DNA of 64,000 bases from Gammaproteobacteria bacterium (GCA_012103455.1 WLWT01000003.1:310001-374000), one strand, 5' to 3'; positions 9,164-18,167 are shown, numbered from the stretch's first letter. Notes: generated by a model not told the origin, from the sequence alone. Numbers and translations: made by a program.

Positions 9164-10393
9164 GTGTTTAGTCGATTCGCAGCCGCCGCGCGCGAACTAT
9201 CGCCGGAGCTATGGAAAGTGACCGGCGGTGCGTTGGCTCAGTTCATGGCGTCGATGGTCGCCACTTTCATCGCCTTGTATTTGGCCGACCACCTCCATGC
9301 GGATGCCGAAACCATCGGTTATGTACTGGCGGTACAGGGCGTGGCGGGCCTGGCCGGACTGATGTTTGCCGGACGCATCGTGGAAAGCTTAGGACCGCGG
9401 CGAGTGCTGCTGTCCAGTATGGCTATCGCTGGTCTCATTTCCTTTACCTGCATCGCCGCCGATAGCGCCATCGTGCTGGCGGTTTTGCTGAGCGCGTTGT
9501 TCTTCGCCCGCTCCATTTTCAGGCCGGCTTACAACACGCACGTCATCGCCATCTGCGCGCCGGACGACCGCGGCCGGGCGTACGCGTTGTTTGTCATGGC
9601 GGCTAACTTGGGCGTGGCCGCCGCGGCAGCGGCAGGTGGCCTGGTGATGAACATATCCCCAAGAGCCATATTCGTACTGGACGCCGTGTTTTTGCTGCTC
9701 GCTCTCATCGTCTTCGTTTTCACGGTACGCGAGCGCCGCGGCAACGCCGACACCAGTGAGCAACCGGCTGAGACCGGCGCGGCCAAGCTGCGTCGCCATC
9801 CATTGCGCGACCGGGGCTTCTGGGCAGTGGGTGCTCTTTACTTCGCCATTGAACTGGTCGAACTGCAGGTACCGTTCACACTGCCGTTGTATCTGCGCGA
9901 CCGCTTCGACTTCGGCCCAGAAATCTGGGGCTTCATGATGACGGGGCTTGGCATCGGCATCATTTTGTTCAGTCTGCCGATCACCACTGTTTGCAAAAAG
10001 ACAGATCAAAGACTGGTGGTGGCCGCCGCGACCCTGGCGATGTGCGGCAGCTTGACTGCATTGCTGTGGGTGGATACCGCGTTTGTCGTGTTCTTTGTGT
10101 GGACCGCCTACGTCGCCGGTCAGATCGCGGTATACCCGGCGCTCATGAGCACCTTGATGAACCGTGCAGAACTGTTCATCAATCAAGCCCAATTCATCTC
10201 GTTCTACTACGCAATATCTTCCGTCGCCCGGCTCATCTCACCGGCAACCGCAGGCTGGCTCTACGACAACATTGGCCCTTGGGCCGTATGGACGAGTTGC
10301 GGCTGTCTGGGTGCGTTGATGATTGCCGGCGTTGCGGTTTGGCTTGCACGGGGACAACCTGCGGGCCTGAAGATTGGCAGCCAGGCGTCCTGA
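9164..10393 (+). CDS. MFS transporter
   Basis: 409 residues from GTG 9164, with about 12 hydrophobic segments in two halves and a charged central loop (RERRGNADTSEQPAETGAAKL, residues ~190-210). The MFS loop 2-3 motif region reads GLMFAGRIVESLGPRRVLL. It resembles the multidrug/TetA-like major facilitator branch, but no residue fixes the substrate. The gene stands alone, 160 bases after the DUF58 operon and upstream of a degraded PLP-enzyme gene, so context does not help. Confidence 0.85.
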   Translation: MFSRFAAAARELSPELWKVTGGALAQFMASMVATFIALYLADHLHADAETIGYVLAVQGVAGLAGLMFAGRIVESLGPRRVLLSSMAIAGLISFTCIAADSAIVLAVLLSALFFARSIFRPAYNTHVIAICAPDDRGRAYALFVMAANLGVAAAAAAGGLVMNISPRAIFVLDAVFLLLALIVFVFTVRERRGNADTSEQPAETGAAKLRRHPLRDRGFWAVGALYFAIELVELQVPFTLPLYLRDRFDFGPEIWGFMMTGLGIGIILFSLPITTVCKKTDQRLVVAAATLAMCGSLTALLWVDTAFVVFFVWTAYVAGQIAVYPALMSTLMNRAELFINQAQFISFYYAISSVARLISPATAGWLYDNIGPWAVWTSCGCLGALMIAGVAVWLARGQPAGLKIGSQAS

Positions 10394-10459
10394 GGAGATA
10401 GCCGGCTTGACACCAATCCATCCCGCCATGTCCGCCGAGGTTTCGAGGTTCATCCGAAC

Positions 10460-10747
10460 ATGAGTGTACCCGCGGTAAACAAGGCACCCATCTGCGACAG
10501 TTGGTCCGATGCCGTCAGCGTCCCGCGCATCGTGCGGCTGGACGAACGGCTCTACGTGGTCGCCTTTCAAACCATGAAGATCATTCCCGCCCACTACATG
10601 ATACGTAGGACGGTTGAACAAGGCCGAATCAACCCATCAACCCGAATCGTCGAATCTTCCAGCGGCACCTTCGCACTCGGCTCGGCGATTGTGTGCAGGC
10701 AATACGGCCTCGCACTCACCATCGTTACCGGGGGGGATCCGTCGTAG
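10460..10747 (+). pseudogene. PLP-dependent enzyme (cysteine synthase-like) N-terminal remnant
   Basis: A 95-residue frame whose middle part resembles the N-terminal domain of fold-type II PLP enzymes such as cysteine synthase and SbnA: VPRIVRLDERLYVVAF, KIIPAHYMIRR, then IVESSSGTFALGSAIVCR, the form of the conserved substrate-binding loop SxSGTFG. The usual PLP lysine segment (HxKxE..NPTGS..D) is altered to FQTMKIIPAH, and the frame stops at 10747, about a third of normal length. No continuation is evident in the following 230 bases. Decayed gene; the exact family is uncertain. Confidence 0.55.
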
Positions 10748-10975
10748 GCGGTGTGGTTTTGCATCCCGTTGCCACTGACCGCTATGGCGAAATGTCCATC
10801 TAGGCGCTGGAGCACGCTATTCGTGATGCCGATGACCCACAATGCGCACCAGCCGCAGTACTTGCCGTCGATTGGCGCTTGACCACGCAACACGCCCGAA
10901 TCAAATCGAAGAGACTTTATCCCAATTTATCAGAAAGTTAGAGTACTAGCACTCCTCCAGCGATGGACGCTTTCG

Positions 10976-11998
10976 ATGCAACGTAGACGCGCGGCGGCAG
11001 CCGCCTTACTGGCAAGCGCCCTGACAGCCCACAACACGGCGGCACTAACAGGCGCCGTTCGAGCGCCTTTTAAGGCTCATCAAGACATCAGCACCGTCGA
11101 TGTCGAAGAGCCGGGACGGTACTGGCGTCAAGCCGGGTTCGTATTGATGACACCGGCCATCCGGCCATCGGTGGCCGCGTATAGTGGTGCCCGCACGCAG
11201 ATCTATCTATATCTACCGCCAAACGATCGGGTGGCCGCCAAACGCTTGGACGATGGCCGGATTACCCTCCACTATCCGCCCGGAACCGAAGCCGATCGGA
11301 TCTCATGGGTACCGGTGCGTTCCACCAACGGTTTCGAATACACCATCGAAGATGTGCGTGGCACACGCTGGGGCGCCGATGGACGCGAATTCTTTCATGT
11401 TTACCGCCCGCGTACCGGGACCGTGGGCAGTGCTCTTACCGGCTTCGAATGGCCTCGCGACAATCGTGACGCCGTCCGCGCCACTACCCGCTACCTTGGC
11501 CGTCTTGTGGCGCGCACTCCGGCACCAGGCAGCCGCTATCCACCTGCTCCCCAAACAGTACGCCGGGTGGAGATGCTAAATCACTGCGCTCGGTGCCATA
11601 TCAGCAATAAAGCCACCGCGAAATTCCAATTCGAGCGCTTACCGCCCTGGGCCACAGACGCTCATGGTCTCTATACACCGCTGCACGTCATGCAAGACTC
11701 GGCCCCCCTGTCTGCCATAGCGGACTTTCACGATCCCAACGTCGGCGACCCCTGGGTACGGGCGCTTTGCCCGAACGGAGACGGCGCCAAGGTGCTTGGC
11801 CGCCGGGGAGCCCGGTACTATCAATGCCGCGGCGCAGCCGCCCCTGTCGGCTATCGCGATGTAGCGGGTGGCATGCGCGCCAATGATCGCTACAGCGTTG
11901 CTGTCTGCCGGGCGCGGCGCTACCTGTATGAGCGCATGAGCCCTCATGCCCAAACTTTATTTGCAGCCAATATGCAAGCATGTTTTGCTAAAACCTAG
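10976..11998 (+). CDS. Putative secreted protein with one CxxCH haem-binding-type motif
   Basis: 340 residues. The N-terminus (MQRRRAAAAALLASALTAHNTAALTG) looks like a signal peptide with possible cleavage after an Ala near residue 23, which would put the protein in the periplasm. A single CARCH motif at residues 204-208 could bind a c-type haem, or only metal. Further Cys residues occur later (ALCPNG, QCRGA, AVCRARR, ACFAKT). No named family is recognised; the N-terminal 180 residues look beta-rich. No cytochrome partner genes lie beside it. Haem binding is inference from the motif only. Confidence 0.6.
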   Translation: MQRRRAAAAALLASALTAHNTAALTGAVRAPFKAHQDISTVDVEEPGRYWRQAGFVLMTPAIRPSVAAYSGARTQIYLYLPPNDRVAAKRLDDGRITLHYPPGTEADRISWVPVRSTNGFEYTIEDVRGTRWGADGREFFHVYRPRTGTVGSALTGFEWPRDNRDAVRATTRYLGRLVARTPAPGSRYPPAPQTVRRVEMLNHCARCHISNKATAKFQFERLPPWATDAHGLYTPLHVMQDSAPLSAIADFHDPNVGDPWVRALCPNGDGAKVLGRRGARYYQCRGAAAPVGYRDVAGGMRANDRYSVAVCRARRYLYERMSPHAQTLFAANMQACFAKT

Positions 11999-12138
11999 AC
12001 CCAGTTCACAGATCGGGAGCCAAGCACGGCGCGTAATCGTACCCTGTTCTCACAAGCGTGCTGTGGTGCTATTGAGCGTGTTAGAGTGCCAATCGCACCG
12101 CTTTGGAAGCGAAGGGCGCCAATAAGCTGCAGGGGTAG

Positions 12139-12765
12139 ATGTCTCAGTCAAACAAACGTTACCTCACGCCGGGCGAGGCAGCCGAACTGCTCATGGTTAC
12201 TCCTATGACCTTGCGCCGTTGGGTACAACAGGGACTAATGAAACCACAGACAACCGTAGGCGGCCACCGGCGTTATCTGGTCGCGGATCTGCTCCACTTT
12301 GCCCGTAAACAGGGCTTGCATATCGAAGAATACAAGCAGGAAGCTCACCGGATACTCATCGTTGACGACAATTTCGGACTGTCGCGGTTTTTACACGAAG
12401 CGTTGGAACGCCTATGCCCGGGACTTCAGGCGCAGGTCGCTTCCAGCGGTTTCGAAGCCGGTCATAAATTACTGTCGTTCGAGCCCCACGCGGTTGTCCT
12501 GGATCTGATGATGCCTGACATGGACGGATTCGAAGTGTGCCGCATGATCAAGGAATCCGAGAAAACCGAGGGCATCACGGTGATAGCCATCACCGGCTAT
12601 CCGAGCGATGAAAACGCCAAACGTATCATCGACTGCGGCGCCACTTCCTGCCTGGCGAAACCGGTCGATCTATGCGCACTGCTCGACGCCCTGGATGTAC
12701 CGGTAGAGCCGGAGCAACTGCAAAAAGCGGGGCTCAGCCTGCGCGATCAAGAAACCGCCACTTAG
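12139..12765 (+). CDS. Excisionase/MerR-type HTH fused to a response-regulator receiver domain
   Basis: 208 residues. Residues 7-57 form a helix-turn-helix of the excisionase/MerR type (YLTPGEAAELLMVTPMTLRRW, then VGGHRRYLVADLL). Residues ~71-195 are a receiver domain: acidic pair in LIVDDN (76-77), probable phospho-acceptor Asp122 in LDLMMPDMDG, Thr in AITGYP and Lys174 in LAKPVD. The DNA-binding domain is N-terminal and the receiver C-terminal, the reverse of common response regulators. No histidine kinase gene is adjacent, so it is an orphan. It likely controls transcription in response to phosphorylation by a distant kinase. Confidence 0.88.
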   Translation: MSQSNKRYLTPGEAAELLMVTPMTLRRWVQQGLMKPQTTVGGHRRYLVADLLHFARKQGLHIEEYKQEAHRILIVDDNFGLSRFLHEALERLCPGLQAQVASSGFEAGHKLLSFEPHAVVLDLMMPDMDGFEVCRMIKESEKTEGITVIAITGYPSDENAKRIIDCGATSCLAKPVDLCALLDALDVPVEPEQLQKAGLSLRDQETAT

Positions 12766-12854
12766 GCGCCTAGGTAATCACCCAAGCACCAAGGTAACTA
12801 ACTACTCGGGCACCTAGGTCATTTAGCTAGCCAGAGCCAGCACTACTAGGCCAG

Positions 12855-13376
12855 CTAAGTCTCCAGCAGCCGCGGCATCAACTCCACCAAGTTGCACGGC
12901 CTGGTCCTGTAATCGAGTTGTTTGCAGATGAGTTTGTCCCAGCCGTCGCGGCAAGCACCCGAGGAGCCCGGCAAGCAGAAGATATAAGTGCCATTGGCGA
13001 CCCCGGCAAGCGCACGGGATTGTAGTGTAGAGGTCCCTATATCCTCGTAGGACAGTACCCTGAACATCTCGCCGAAACCGTCGATCTCCTTATCGAGCAG
13101 TGGCCGTAACGCCTCGGGCGTACCGTCGCGGCCAGTGAGTCCAGTGCCCCCCGTGGTCAACACTACCTGCACTGAATCATCGGCAATCCACCCGGAGACG
13201 AGCGCGCGGATGGAGTAGATGTCATCTTTTACGATGGCCCGCTCGCACAGCTTATGACCACCGTCGCTTACGCGGTTGGCAAGTAGCACGCCCGATTTGT
13301 CATCCGCCTCGGTGCGGGTATCGGATATGGTCAACACCGCCACATTCACCGGAATGAACTGCCTTTGACTGCTCAT
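12855..13376 (-). CDS. moaB: Molybdenum cofactor biosynthesis protein B
   Basis: 173 residues of the MoaB/Mog family, which adenylylates molybdopterin or has a related role before molybdate insertion. Visible motifs: VAVLTISDTRTEADDKSG at the start, VQVVLTTGGTGLTGRDGTPEAL in the middle, and IFCLPGSSGACRDGWDKL near the end. Length and motifs are complete. It is divergent from mobA across 71 bases, so both may share a control region. Its stop is followed by 90 bases rich in CCTAGGT-like words with no gene. Confidence 0.93.
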   Translation of the reverse strand: MSSQRQFIPVNVAVLTISDTRTEADDKSGVLLANRVSDGGHKLCERAIVKDDIYSIRALVSGWIADDSVQVVLTTGGTGLTGRDGTPEALRPLLDKEIDGFGEMFRVLSYEDIGTSTLQSRALAGVANGTYIFCLPGSSGACRDGWDKLICKQLDYRTRPCNLVELMPRLLET

Positions 13377-13447
13377 CGCAAATCTACGCCTTCAGTTCTA
13401 TGTAACACTGCTTTATACAGCAGCACAAAAGAGCGATCCTGTAACGT

Positions 13448-14092
13448 ATGAGCGAGCACCACAAGCTATCCATTATTTCGGCTTATCCTCTGGCCGACAT
13501 CACCGGAGTGGTGCTAGCCGGCGGCCGAGGCCAGCGCATGGGCGGCATCGACAAAGGCCTGCAACCACTGGCCGGCCAACCGATGGCGGCCTACGCCATC
13601 GCTGCCCTGAAAGCCCAGTGCGCCCGGGTAGTGATCAGCGCCAACCGCAACCTGGCCGCTTACGCTGCCTTCGGCTGTGAGGTCATTCAAGATCAAGATA
13701 CCGGCTTCTTGGGACCATTGAGCGGCATGGCCAGCGCTCTCGCTATAGCGGCTACCCCATTGACCTTGTTCGTCCCTTGCGACTCACCGCTTATCAGCAC
13801 CGCTCTGGGCAGGCGGCTTTGGGCGGCGAAAATAGCGGCGGGTAAAGCCATCGCCGTAGCTGCAGATGAGGAGCGCTATCATCCCGTATTCGCACTCATG
13901 GATAGCGCATTAGCGGCGAACGCAGCAGCCTACTTACAATCCGGGGCGCGTAAAATCGATCGGTGGTTCGACACCATAGGATGGGTCACGGCGGACTGCG
14001 CGGACATCGCCTACAGCTTTTTGAACATCAACCGCATCGCTGACAAAGAGAAGCTCGAACGCCGCCTCACCCCGCCATCCCAACTATCGTAG
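13448..14092 (+). CDS. mobA: Molybdenum cofactor guanylyltransferase
   Basis: 214 residues. Joins GMP from GTP to Mo-molybdopterin, giving the MGD form used by DMSO-reductase-family enzymes such as formate dehydrogenase. The nucleotidyltransferase signature is GVVLAGGRGQRMGGIDKGLQ (residues ~20-39), followed by DQDTGFLGPLSGMASAL and the metal-binding VPCDSPLIS. The C-terminal region is normal. It begins a Moco cluster with moeA 12 bases downstream and then fdhD, consistent with supply of bis-MGD cofactor to a formate dehydrogenase-type enzyme. Confidence 0.94.
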   Translation: MSEHHKLSIISAYPLADITGVVLAGGRGQRMGGIDKGLQPLAGQPMAAYAIAALKAQCARVVISANRNLAAYAAFGCEVIQDQDTGFLGPLSGMASALAIAATPLTLFVPCDSPLISTALGRRLWAAKIAAGKAIAVAADEERYHPVFALMDSALAANAAAYLQSGARKIDRWFDTIGWVTADCADIAYSFLNINRIADKEKLERRLTPPSQLS

Positions 14093-14104
14093 CTAGAGAA
14101 CACC

Positions 14105-15370
14105 ATGAGCCAAGAGAGCATCAATCCCGATCCGAGTTGCGAGGATGACTACGACCCGCACTCGATGCCGGTAGATGAAGCATTGCGGCGCATAAAAGCG
14201 GCGATCAAACCGCTGCAAGTCAGCGAAAGCGTGGCGGTACGCGCCGCCTTGGGTAGGGTGTTGAGCGTTCCGGTAACCGCTCCCTTCGATGTCCCCCCAC
14301 ACCGCAACTCCGCGCGCGATGGCATCGCGCTGCGCTCAAGTGACTTGCGGGAGGCGCTCACCCGGCTGCGCCTGGTAGGCGCCTCCTTCGCCGGTCATCC
14401 GTACCCACACACCTTAGCCGCCGGTGAGGCGATCCGCATCATGACCGGCGCCGCCATGCCCGCCGGTGCCGATAGTGTCGCCATGCAAGAGCATGTGGAT
14501 GTTGATGGCGGCTACGTGGACGTGCCCAAAGCAGCGGCACGGACCACACATATACGCCACCCGGGCGAAGATATGCGGGCCGGCGCCTCGGTCATGCCCG
14601 CCGGTCAATGGTTACGGCCAGCAGATTTAGGCGTGCTGGCCTCCCTAGGCATCGCCGAAGTGCCCGTGTACCGGCGCCTGCGGACCGCTTATTTCTCCAC
14701 CGGCGATGAACTGCGTTCCGTCGGCCAAACGCTAGCGCCCGGCGACATTTTCGATTCCAACCGCTACACGGTGCACGGCATGCTGGCGCGCCTGGGTGTG
14801 GAAGGCCTCGATCTGGGCATTGTCCGCGACACCGCGGACGAGGTGCGGCGGGCGTTCGAACAAGCTTGTGCAGCCGCCGACGTAGTCATCTCAACCGGCG
14901 GCGTCTCCGTCGGCGCCGCCGATTATGTCACCGGTATGCTACGGCAAATGGGTACGGTGAATTTCTGGAAGATCGCCATGAAGCCGGGGCGGCCGCTTAC
15001 ATTCGGTCATGTCAATGGCGCGCTGTTCTTCGGCTTGCCGGGTAATCCGGTGTCGGTCATGGTCACCTTCTACCAATTCGTGCAGCCGGCTTTGCGCCTG
15101 GCCATGGGCATCAAAGGCGGTGAGCCGCCGTTGATGCGGGTGCCGCTGGCCGCCAGCATCAGCAAACAACCAGGCCGGGTGGAATACCAACGCGGCATCT
15201 TGACGGCGGCGAACGACGGTAGCCTGGAAGTCAGCAGCACCGGCGCGCAGGGCTCGCATATCCTGCACTCGATGAGCACCGCCAACTGCTTCATTGTCTT
15301 GCCGCTGGAAAGCGAAGGCGCCGAAGCTGGAGAGCGGGTGAGCGTACAGCCCTTCGAAGGATTGATATGA
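14105..15370 (+). CDS. moeA: Molybdopterin molybdenumtransferase MoeA
   Basis: 421 residues. Inserts molybdate into adenylylated molybdopterin. Family motifs seen: PPHRNSARDGIALRSSDL, IRIMTGAAMPAGADSVAMQE, IFDSNRYTVHGMLARLG, DVVISTGGVSVGAADYV, and KPGRPLTFGHVNGALFFGLP followed by GNPVSV. The C-terminal domain IV is present. The short N-terminal extension contains an acidic stretch (SCEDDYDPHS). The gene sits between mobA and fdhD; fdhD starts at its stop with a 4-base overlap (ATGA). Confidence 0.96.
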   Translation: MSQESINPDPSCEDDYDPHSMPVDEALRRIKAAIKPLQVSESVAVRAALGRVLSVPVTAPFDVPPHRNSARDGIALRSSDLREALTRLRLVGASFAGHPYPHTLAAGEAIRIMTGAAMPAGADSVAMQEHVDVDGGYVDVPKAAARTTHIRHPGEDMRAGASVMPAGQWLRPADLGVLASLGIAEVPVYRRLRTAYFSTGDELRSVGQTLAPGDIFDSNRYTVHGMLARLGVEGLDLGIVRDTADEVRRAFEQACAAADVVISTGGVSVGAADYVTGMLRQMGTVNFWKIAMKPGRPLTFGHVNGALFFGLPGNPVSVMVTFYQFVQPALRLAMGIKGGEPPLMRVPLAASISKQPGRVEYQRGILTAANDGSLEVSSTGAQGSHILHSMSTANCFIVLPLESEGAEAGERVSVQPFEGLI

Positions 15371-16269
15371 GCGCCGCCATTCACCGCCCCCTGATGAGCG
15401 AGGCCGGTCTCGCTCCCACCCACCACGTCACTGCCGTGGATGAATTCGGCCAAAACCGTCAAGTGCAGGTGGCCGGCGAGTCACCGCTCACCCTGAAAGT
15501 GGACGGCAAAGAGGTGGTCACGCTGATGACGCTGGGCACCCAACCCGAAGCCTTGGCGCTAGGTTACCTGCGCAATCAGCGCCTGGTAGGGAGCATTGAT
15601 GAGATCGCTAAAATCGAAGTGCAGTGGGATCTCGAGACCGTATTCGTAACCACCACCCATGGCCGCGGCATCATCGATTGGGAGAACAAATTAGCCAACC
15701 GCACCATTACCAGCGGCTGTGGGCAAGGCACCATCTTTAGCTGCACCATCGACAGCATCTACAACACCAGGCTCGCGCCTGTCAAAGTCCGTCAATCCAT
15801 GCTGTACACGCTGCTGTCCAATATCAGTCAGTACAATCAAGTTTACCGGCAAGCGGGCGCCGTGCACGGCTGCGCTCTTTGCCACGGCACGGAAATCTTG
15901 AGCTTTGTAGAGGACGTGGGACGGCACAACGCCGCCGATGCCATCTCCGGTCAGATGTGGTTGGAGGGTCTTGATGGAAAGGACAAGCTGTTCTACACGA
16001 CTGGCCGTCTGACTAGCGAAATGGTGATGAAAACGGCGCAAATGGGTATTCCCGTACTGCTTTCGCGCTCAGGTGTTACAGAAATGGGCTTAGAGCTGGC
16101 CGGCATCGTCGGTATGACGATGATCGCGCGCGCCAAAGGACGGCACTTTCTCGTCTATAACGGCGTGCAGGATATGGTCTACGACGCCATCCCCACCCGG
16201 CGGGCCAAAGGCGGGCAGCACCCACCGGGCCAACCCGGCGCCGGCGCCCGCTCAAAATCCACCAACTAG
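15367..16269 (+). CDS. fdhD: Formate dehydrogenase accessory sulfurtransferase FdhD
   Basis: 300 residues. FdhD moves sulfur from IscS to the molybdenum cofactor of formate dehydrogenase and is needed for its activity. Motifs: EALALGYLRNQRLVGS, NRTITSGCGQG with the likely catalytic Cys118, GAVHGCALCHG, and FVEDVGRHNAADAISG. The second Cys of the CxxC described for the E. coli protein is not in the usual place (CGQG); another Cys lies a few residues later (FSC), and a CALC pair follows. It is coupled to moeA by ATGA. A formate dehydrogenase is implied elsewhere in the genome. Confidence 0.93.
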   Translation: MSAAIHRPLMSEAGLAPTHHVTAVDEFGQNRQVQVAGESPLTLKVDGKEVVTLMTLGTQPEALALGYLRNQRLVGSIDEIAKIEVQWDLETVFVTTTHGRGIIDWENKLANRTITSGCGQGTIFSCTIDSIYNTRLAPVKVRQSMLYTLLSNISQYNQVYRQAGAVHGCALCHGTEILSFVEDVGRHNAADAISGQMWLEGLDGKDKLFYTTGRLTSEMVMKTAQMGIPVLLSRSGVTEMGLELAGIVGMTMIARAKGRHFLVYNGVQDMVYDAIPTRRAKGGQHPPGQPGAGARSKSTN

Positions 16270-16315
16270 ATCCACCAACGGCACAAGTCCTGCACTCGGC
16301 GGCAACGGAGCAGTC

Positions 16316-17269
16316 ATGGCCCACGGCACCCACGACTACCAAGATGACCCGCGCAATGCGCACATCCTCATAGACATCGACGGCCAGTTGTATCCACGCG
16401 ATGAAGCCAAGATCTCGGTCTTCGACAGTGGCTTCGTCCTAGGCGATGGGGTGTGGGAGGGCCTACGGGTTCATAATGGGCGCATCGCTTTTTTGGACCT
16501 ACATCTGGCGCGGCTCTTGGCAGGCGCCAAGACGCTGGATTTTGCTTTGGGTATCAGCCGGGACACACTCATAGAACGGCTTTACCGGGTACTCGAGAAA
16601 AACGCCATGCGCGATGGCGTACATATGCGCTTGATGGTAAGCCGCGGTGTCAAAGCGACGCCTTACCAAGACCCGCGCGTCACCATCACTCCTGCCACCA
16701 TCGTCATCATCGCGGAACACAAAACACCGCTGCCGGAAACACTCATCCGGGGTATCCGGCTATTTACCGTACACGTGCGGCGCGGCTTTCCCGACATACA
16801 AGATCAAAAGATAAACAGCCATTCGAAACTGAACTGCATCCTCGCCTGTATTCAAGCCACCAAGGCCGGCGCGGATGAAGCACTGATGCTGGACCCGCAA
16901 GGGTTTGTGGCCACTTGTAACTCCACCCATTTCTTCATCGTGCGAAGCGGCGAAGTGTGGACCTCATCTGGCGATTACTGTTTAGGCGGCATCACCCGAA
17001 GCAACATCATCAGCCTATGTGAAGAACACGCCATCCCCTGCCGCCAGCGCAACTTCTCGCTAACCGATGTTTATGGGGCTGATGAGGCCTTCGTCACCGG
17101 TACTTTCGCCGGGGTCGCGCCCGTTGGCAGTGTGGACGGGCGCATACTGGGCGACGGTCAGCGTGGACCGGTGGTGGCGAGATTACAAGAACTCTATCTG
17201 CGGGCCTTGGAACATGAATGCGCCCCAGGACCTCATGTATGCCTAAGGGATAATAGGCCTAAGGGATAA
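16316..17269 (+). CDS. Aminotransferase class IV (branched-chain/D-amino acid aminotransferase-like)
   Basis: 317 residues of fold-type IV PLP enzymes (BCAT, D-alanine aminotransferase, ADC lyase). Seen: VFDSGFVLGDGVWEGLRVHNGR at residues ~40-60, the PLP-lysine region QKINSHSKLNCILACIQ, and EALMLDPQGFVATCNSTHFF typical of the cofactor-binding C-terminal half. Residues specific to one substrate are not decisive. The last codons and the stop lie inside a 16-bp tandem repeat (17241-17286). The sulfotransferase-like gene follows after 16 bases, likely cotranscribed. Confidence 0.85.
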   Translation: MAHGTHDYQDDPRNAHILIDIDGQLYPRDEAKISVFDSGFVLGDGVWEGLRVHNGRIAFLDLHLARLLAGAKTLDFALGISRDTLIERLYRVLEKNAMRDGVHMRLMVSRGVKATPYQDPRVTITPATIVIIAEHKTPLPETLIRGIRLFTVHVRRGFPDIQDQKINSHSKLNCILACIQATKAGADEALMLDPQGFVATCNSTHFFIVRSGEVWTSSGDYCLGGITRSNIISLCEEHAIPCRQRNFSLTDVYGADEAFVTGTFAGVAPVGSVDGRILGDGQRGPVVARLQELYLRALEHECAPGPHVCLRDNRPKG

Positions 17270-17286
17270 TAGGCCTAGGGATAATA
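17241..17286 (+). repeat. 16-bp tandem repeat at gene junction, supplying a Shine-Dalgarno
   Basis: The unit GCCTAAGGGATAATAG occurs at 17241-17256 and 17257-17272, followed by a slightly shortened third copy up to the ATG of the next gene. The repeat encodes the last residues and the TAA stop of the aminotransferase. Each unit carries AAGGGA or AGGGA, so the last one places a Shine-Dalgarno just before ATG 17286. Because 16 is not a multiple of 3, change of copy number would alter the aminotransferase C-terminus. Confidence 0.85.
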
Positions 17287-18011
17287 TGACGAAGAGCATT
17301 GCCATGTGGTCAGGCCCGCGCAACCTCTCCACAGCGATGATGCGCGCCTGGGAAAACAGAGCCGACACCGAAGTATGGGACGAACCCTTCTACGGCCCGT
17401 ACCTGCACGCCACAGGCGCGCCTCACCCACATGCCAGCGAAGTCATCGCCGCCCAAGGCAAGGCGTGGGAACCCATCGCCGAAGCTTGCCGCGGACCCGC
17501 CCCTGGCGGGGCAGCGATATTCTTCCAAAAACATATGACCCACCACATGCTGGATCACCTCTCGCTGGGCTGGATGGCGGATGTCAGCAATGCGTTCCTC
17601 ATCCGCCGCCCCGAGGCGGTGCTCAATTCCTACCTGCACTCGCGCGCAACAGCCAAGGCCGAGGATCTGGGTTATGCACGTCAATGCGAACTGGTGGATC
17701 ACGTCATCAACTCGGGACACACACCGCTTATCATCGAGGCTAGCGATCTACTGAAAGCACCACGGGAGATGCTAGCGGCCCTGTGTGATGCGCTAGCCGT
17801 CCCGTTTGACGAATGCATGTTGTCATGGCCCGCGGGCCCTAGAGATTCCGATGGAGTATGGGCTAAACATTGGTATGCCTCGGTATGGGCCTCAACCGGG
17901 TTTGCCCCCTACCGAGCCACGGCGGTAACCGTGCCGCAGGCTTACGCTGACGTAGTGACGATGTGTAGACCCTACTACGAGCGGCTATATGCTATGCGAC
18001 TGCGTCCCTAG
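17286..18011 (+). CDS. Sulfotransferase-like family protein
   Basis: 241 residues starting MTKSIAMWSGPRNLSTAMMR, a PAPS-binding-loop-like start (SGPRNLST in place of SGtgRSGT) found in a widespread sulfotransferase-like family. Later: FLIRRPEAVLNSYLHSR, resembling the 3'-phosphate-binding motif RxPxxxxxSY. It probably binds a phosphonucleotide; the substrate is unknown. Such genes often sit beside class IV aminotransferases, as here. The TAG stop coincides with the CTAG target duplication at the left end of the 18008-21089 mobile unit, yet the same TAG is regenerated at the far side, so the insertion did not truncate the protein. Confidence 0.8.
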   Translation: MTKSIAMWSGPRNLSTAMMRAWENRADTEVWDEPFYGPYLHATGAPHPHASEVIAAQGKAWEPIAEACRGPAPGGAAIFFQKHMTHHMLDHLSLGWMADVSNAFLIRRPEAVLNSYLHSRATAKAEDLGYARQCELVDHVINSGHTPLIIEASDLLKAPREMLAALCDALAVPFDECMLSWPAGPRDSDGVWAKHWYASVWASTGFAPYRATAVTVPQAYADVVTMCRPYYERLYAMRLRP

Positions 18012-18129
18012 GGGGCGTTCTCAATTAATGATCAAAGCCAGAAGATGGGCGCACTGGTTGAAGCACCATTTCCACACTATAAAATGATGATGTCCATAAA
18101 GTGATGATGTCCCTCCTCCCGCATTATTA

Positions 18130-18157
18130 GCCCCGGCAGAGCTGGGGCTTTCTTTTA
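18130..18157 (+). terminator. Rho-independent terminator-like hairpin
   Basis: AGCCCCGGCAGAGCTGGGGCT followed by TTCTTTT: a GC-rich hairpin with an AGCCCC/GGGGCT stem and a T-rich tail on the plus strand. It lies ten bases past the end of the minus-strand yafQ gene and could stop plus-strand transcription coming from the sulfotransferase gene; on the minus strand it lacks a good T-tract. Confidence 0.6.
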
Positions 18158-18167
18158 CCGATGCCAC

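Noticed and set aside
17241..17286. CRISPR-like array at the aminotransferase/sulfotransferase junction
   Set aside because: The units are contiguous, 16 bases long, and have no spacers; it is a simple tandem repeat.
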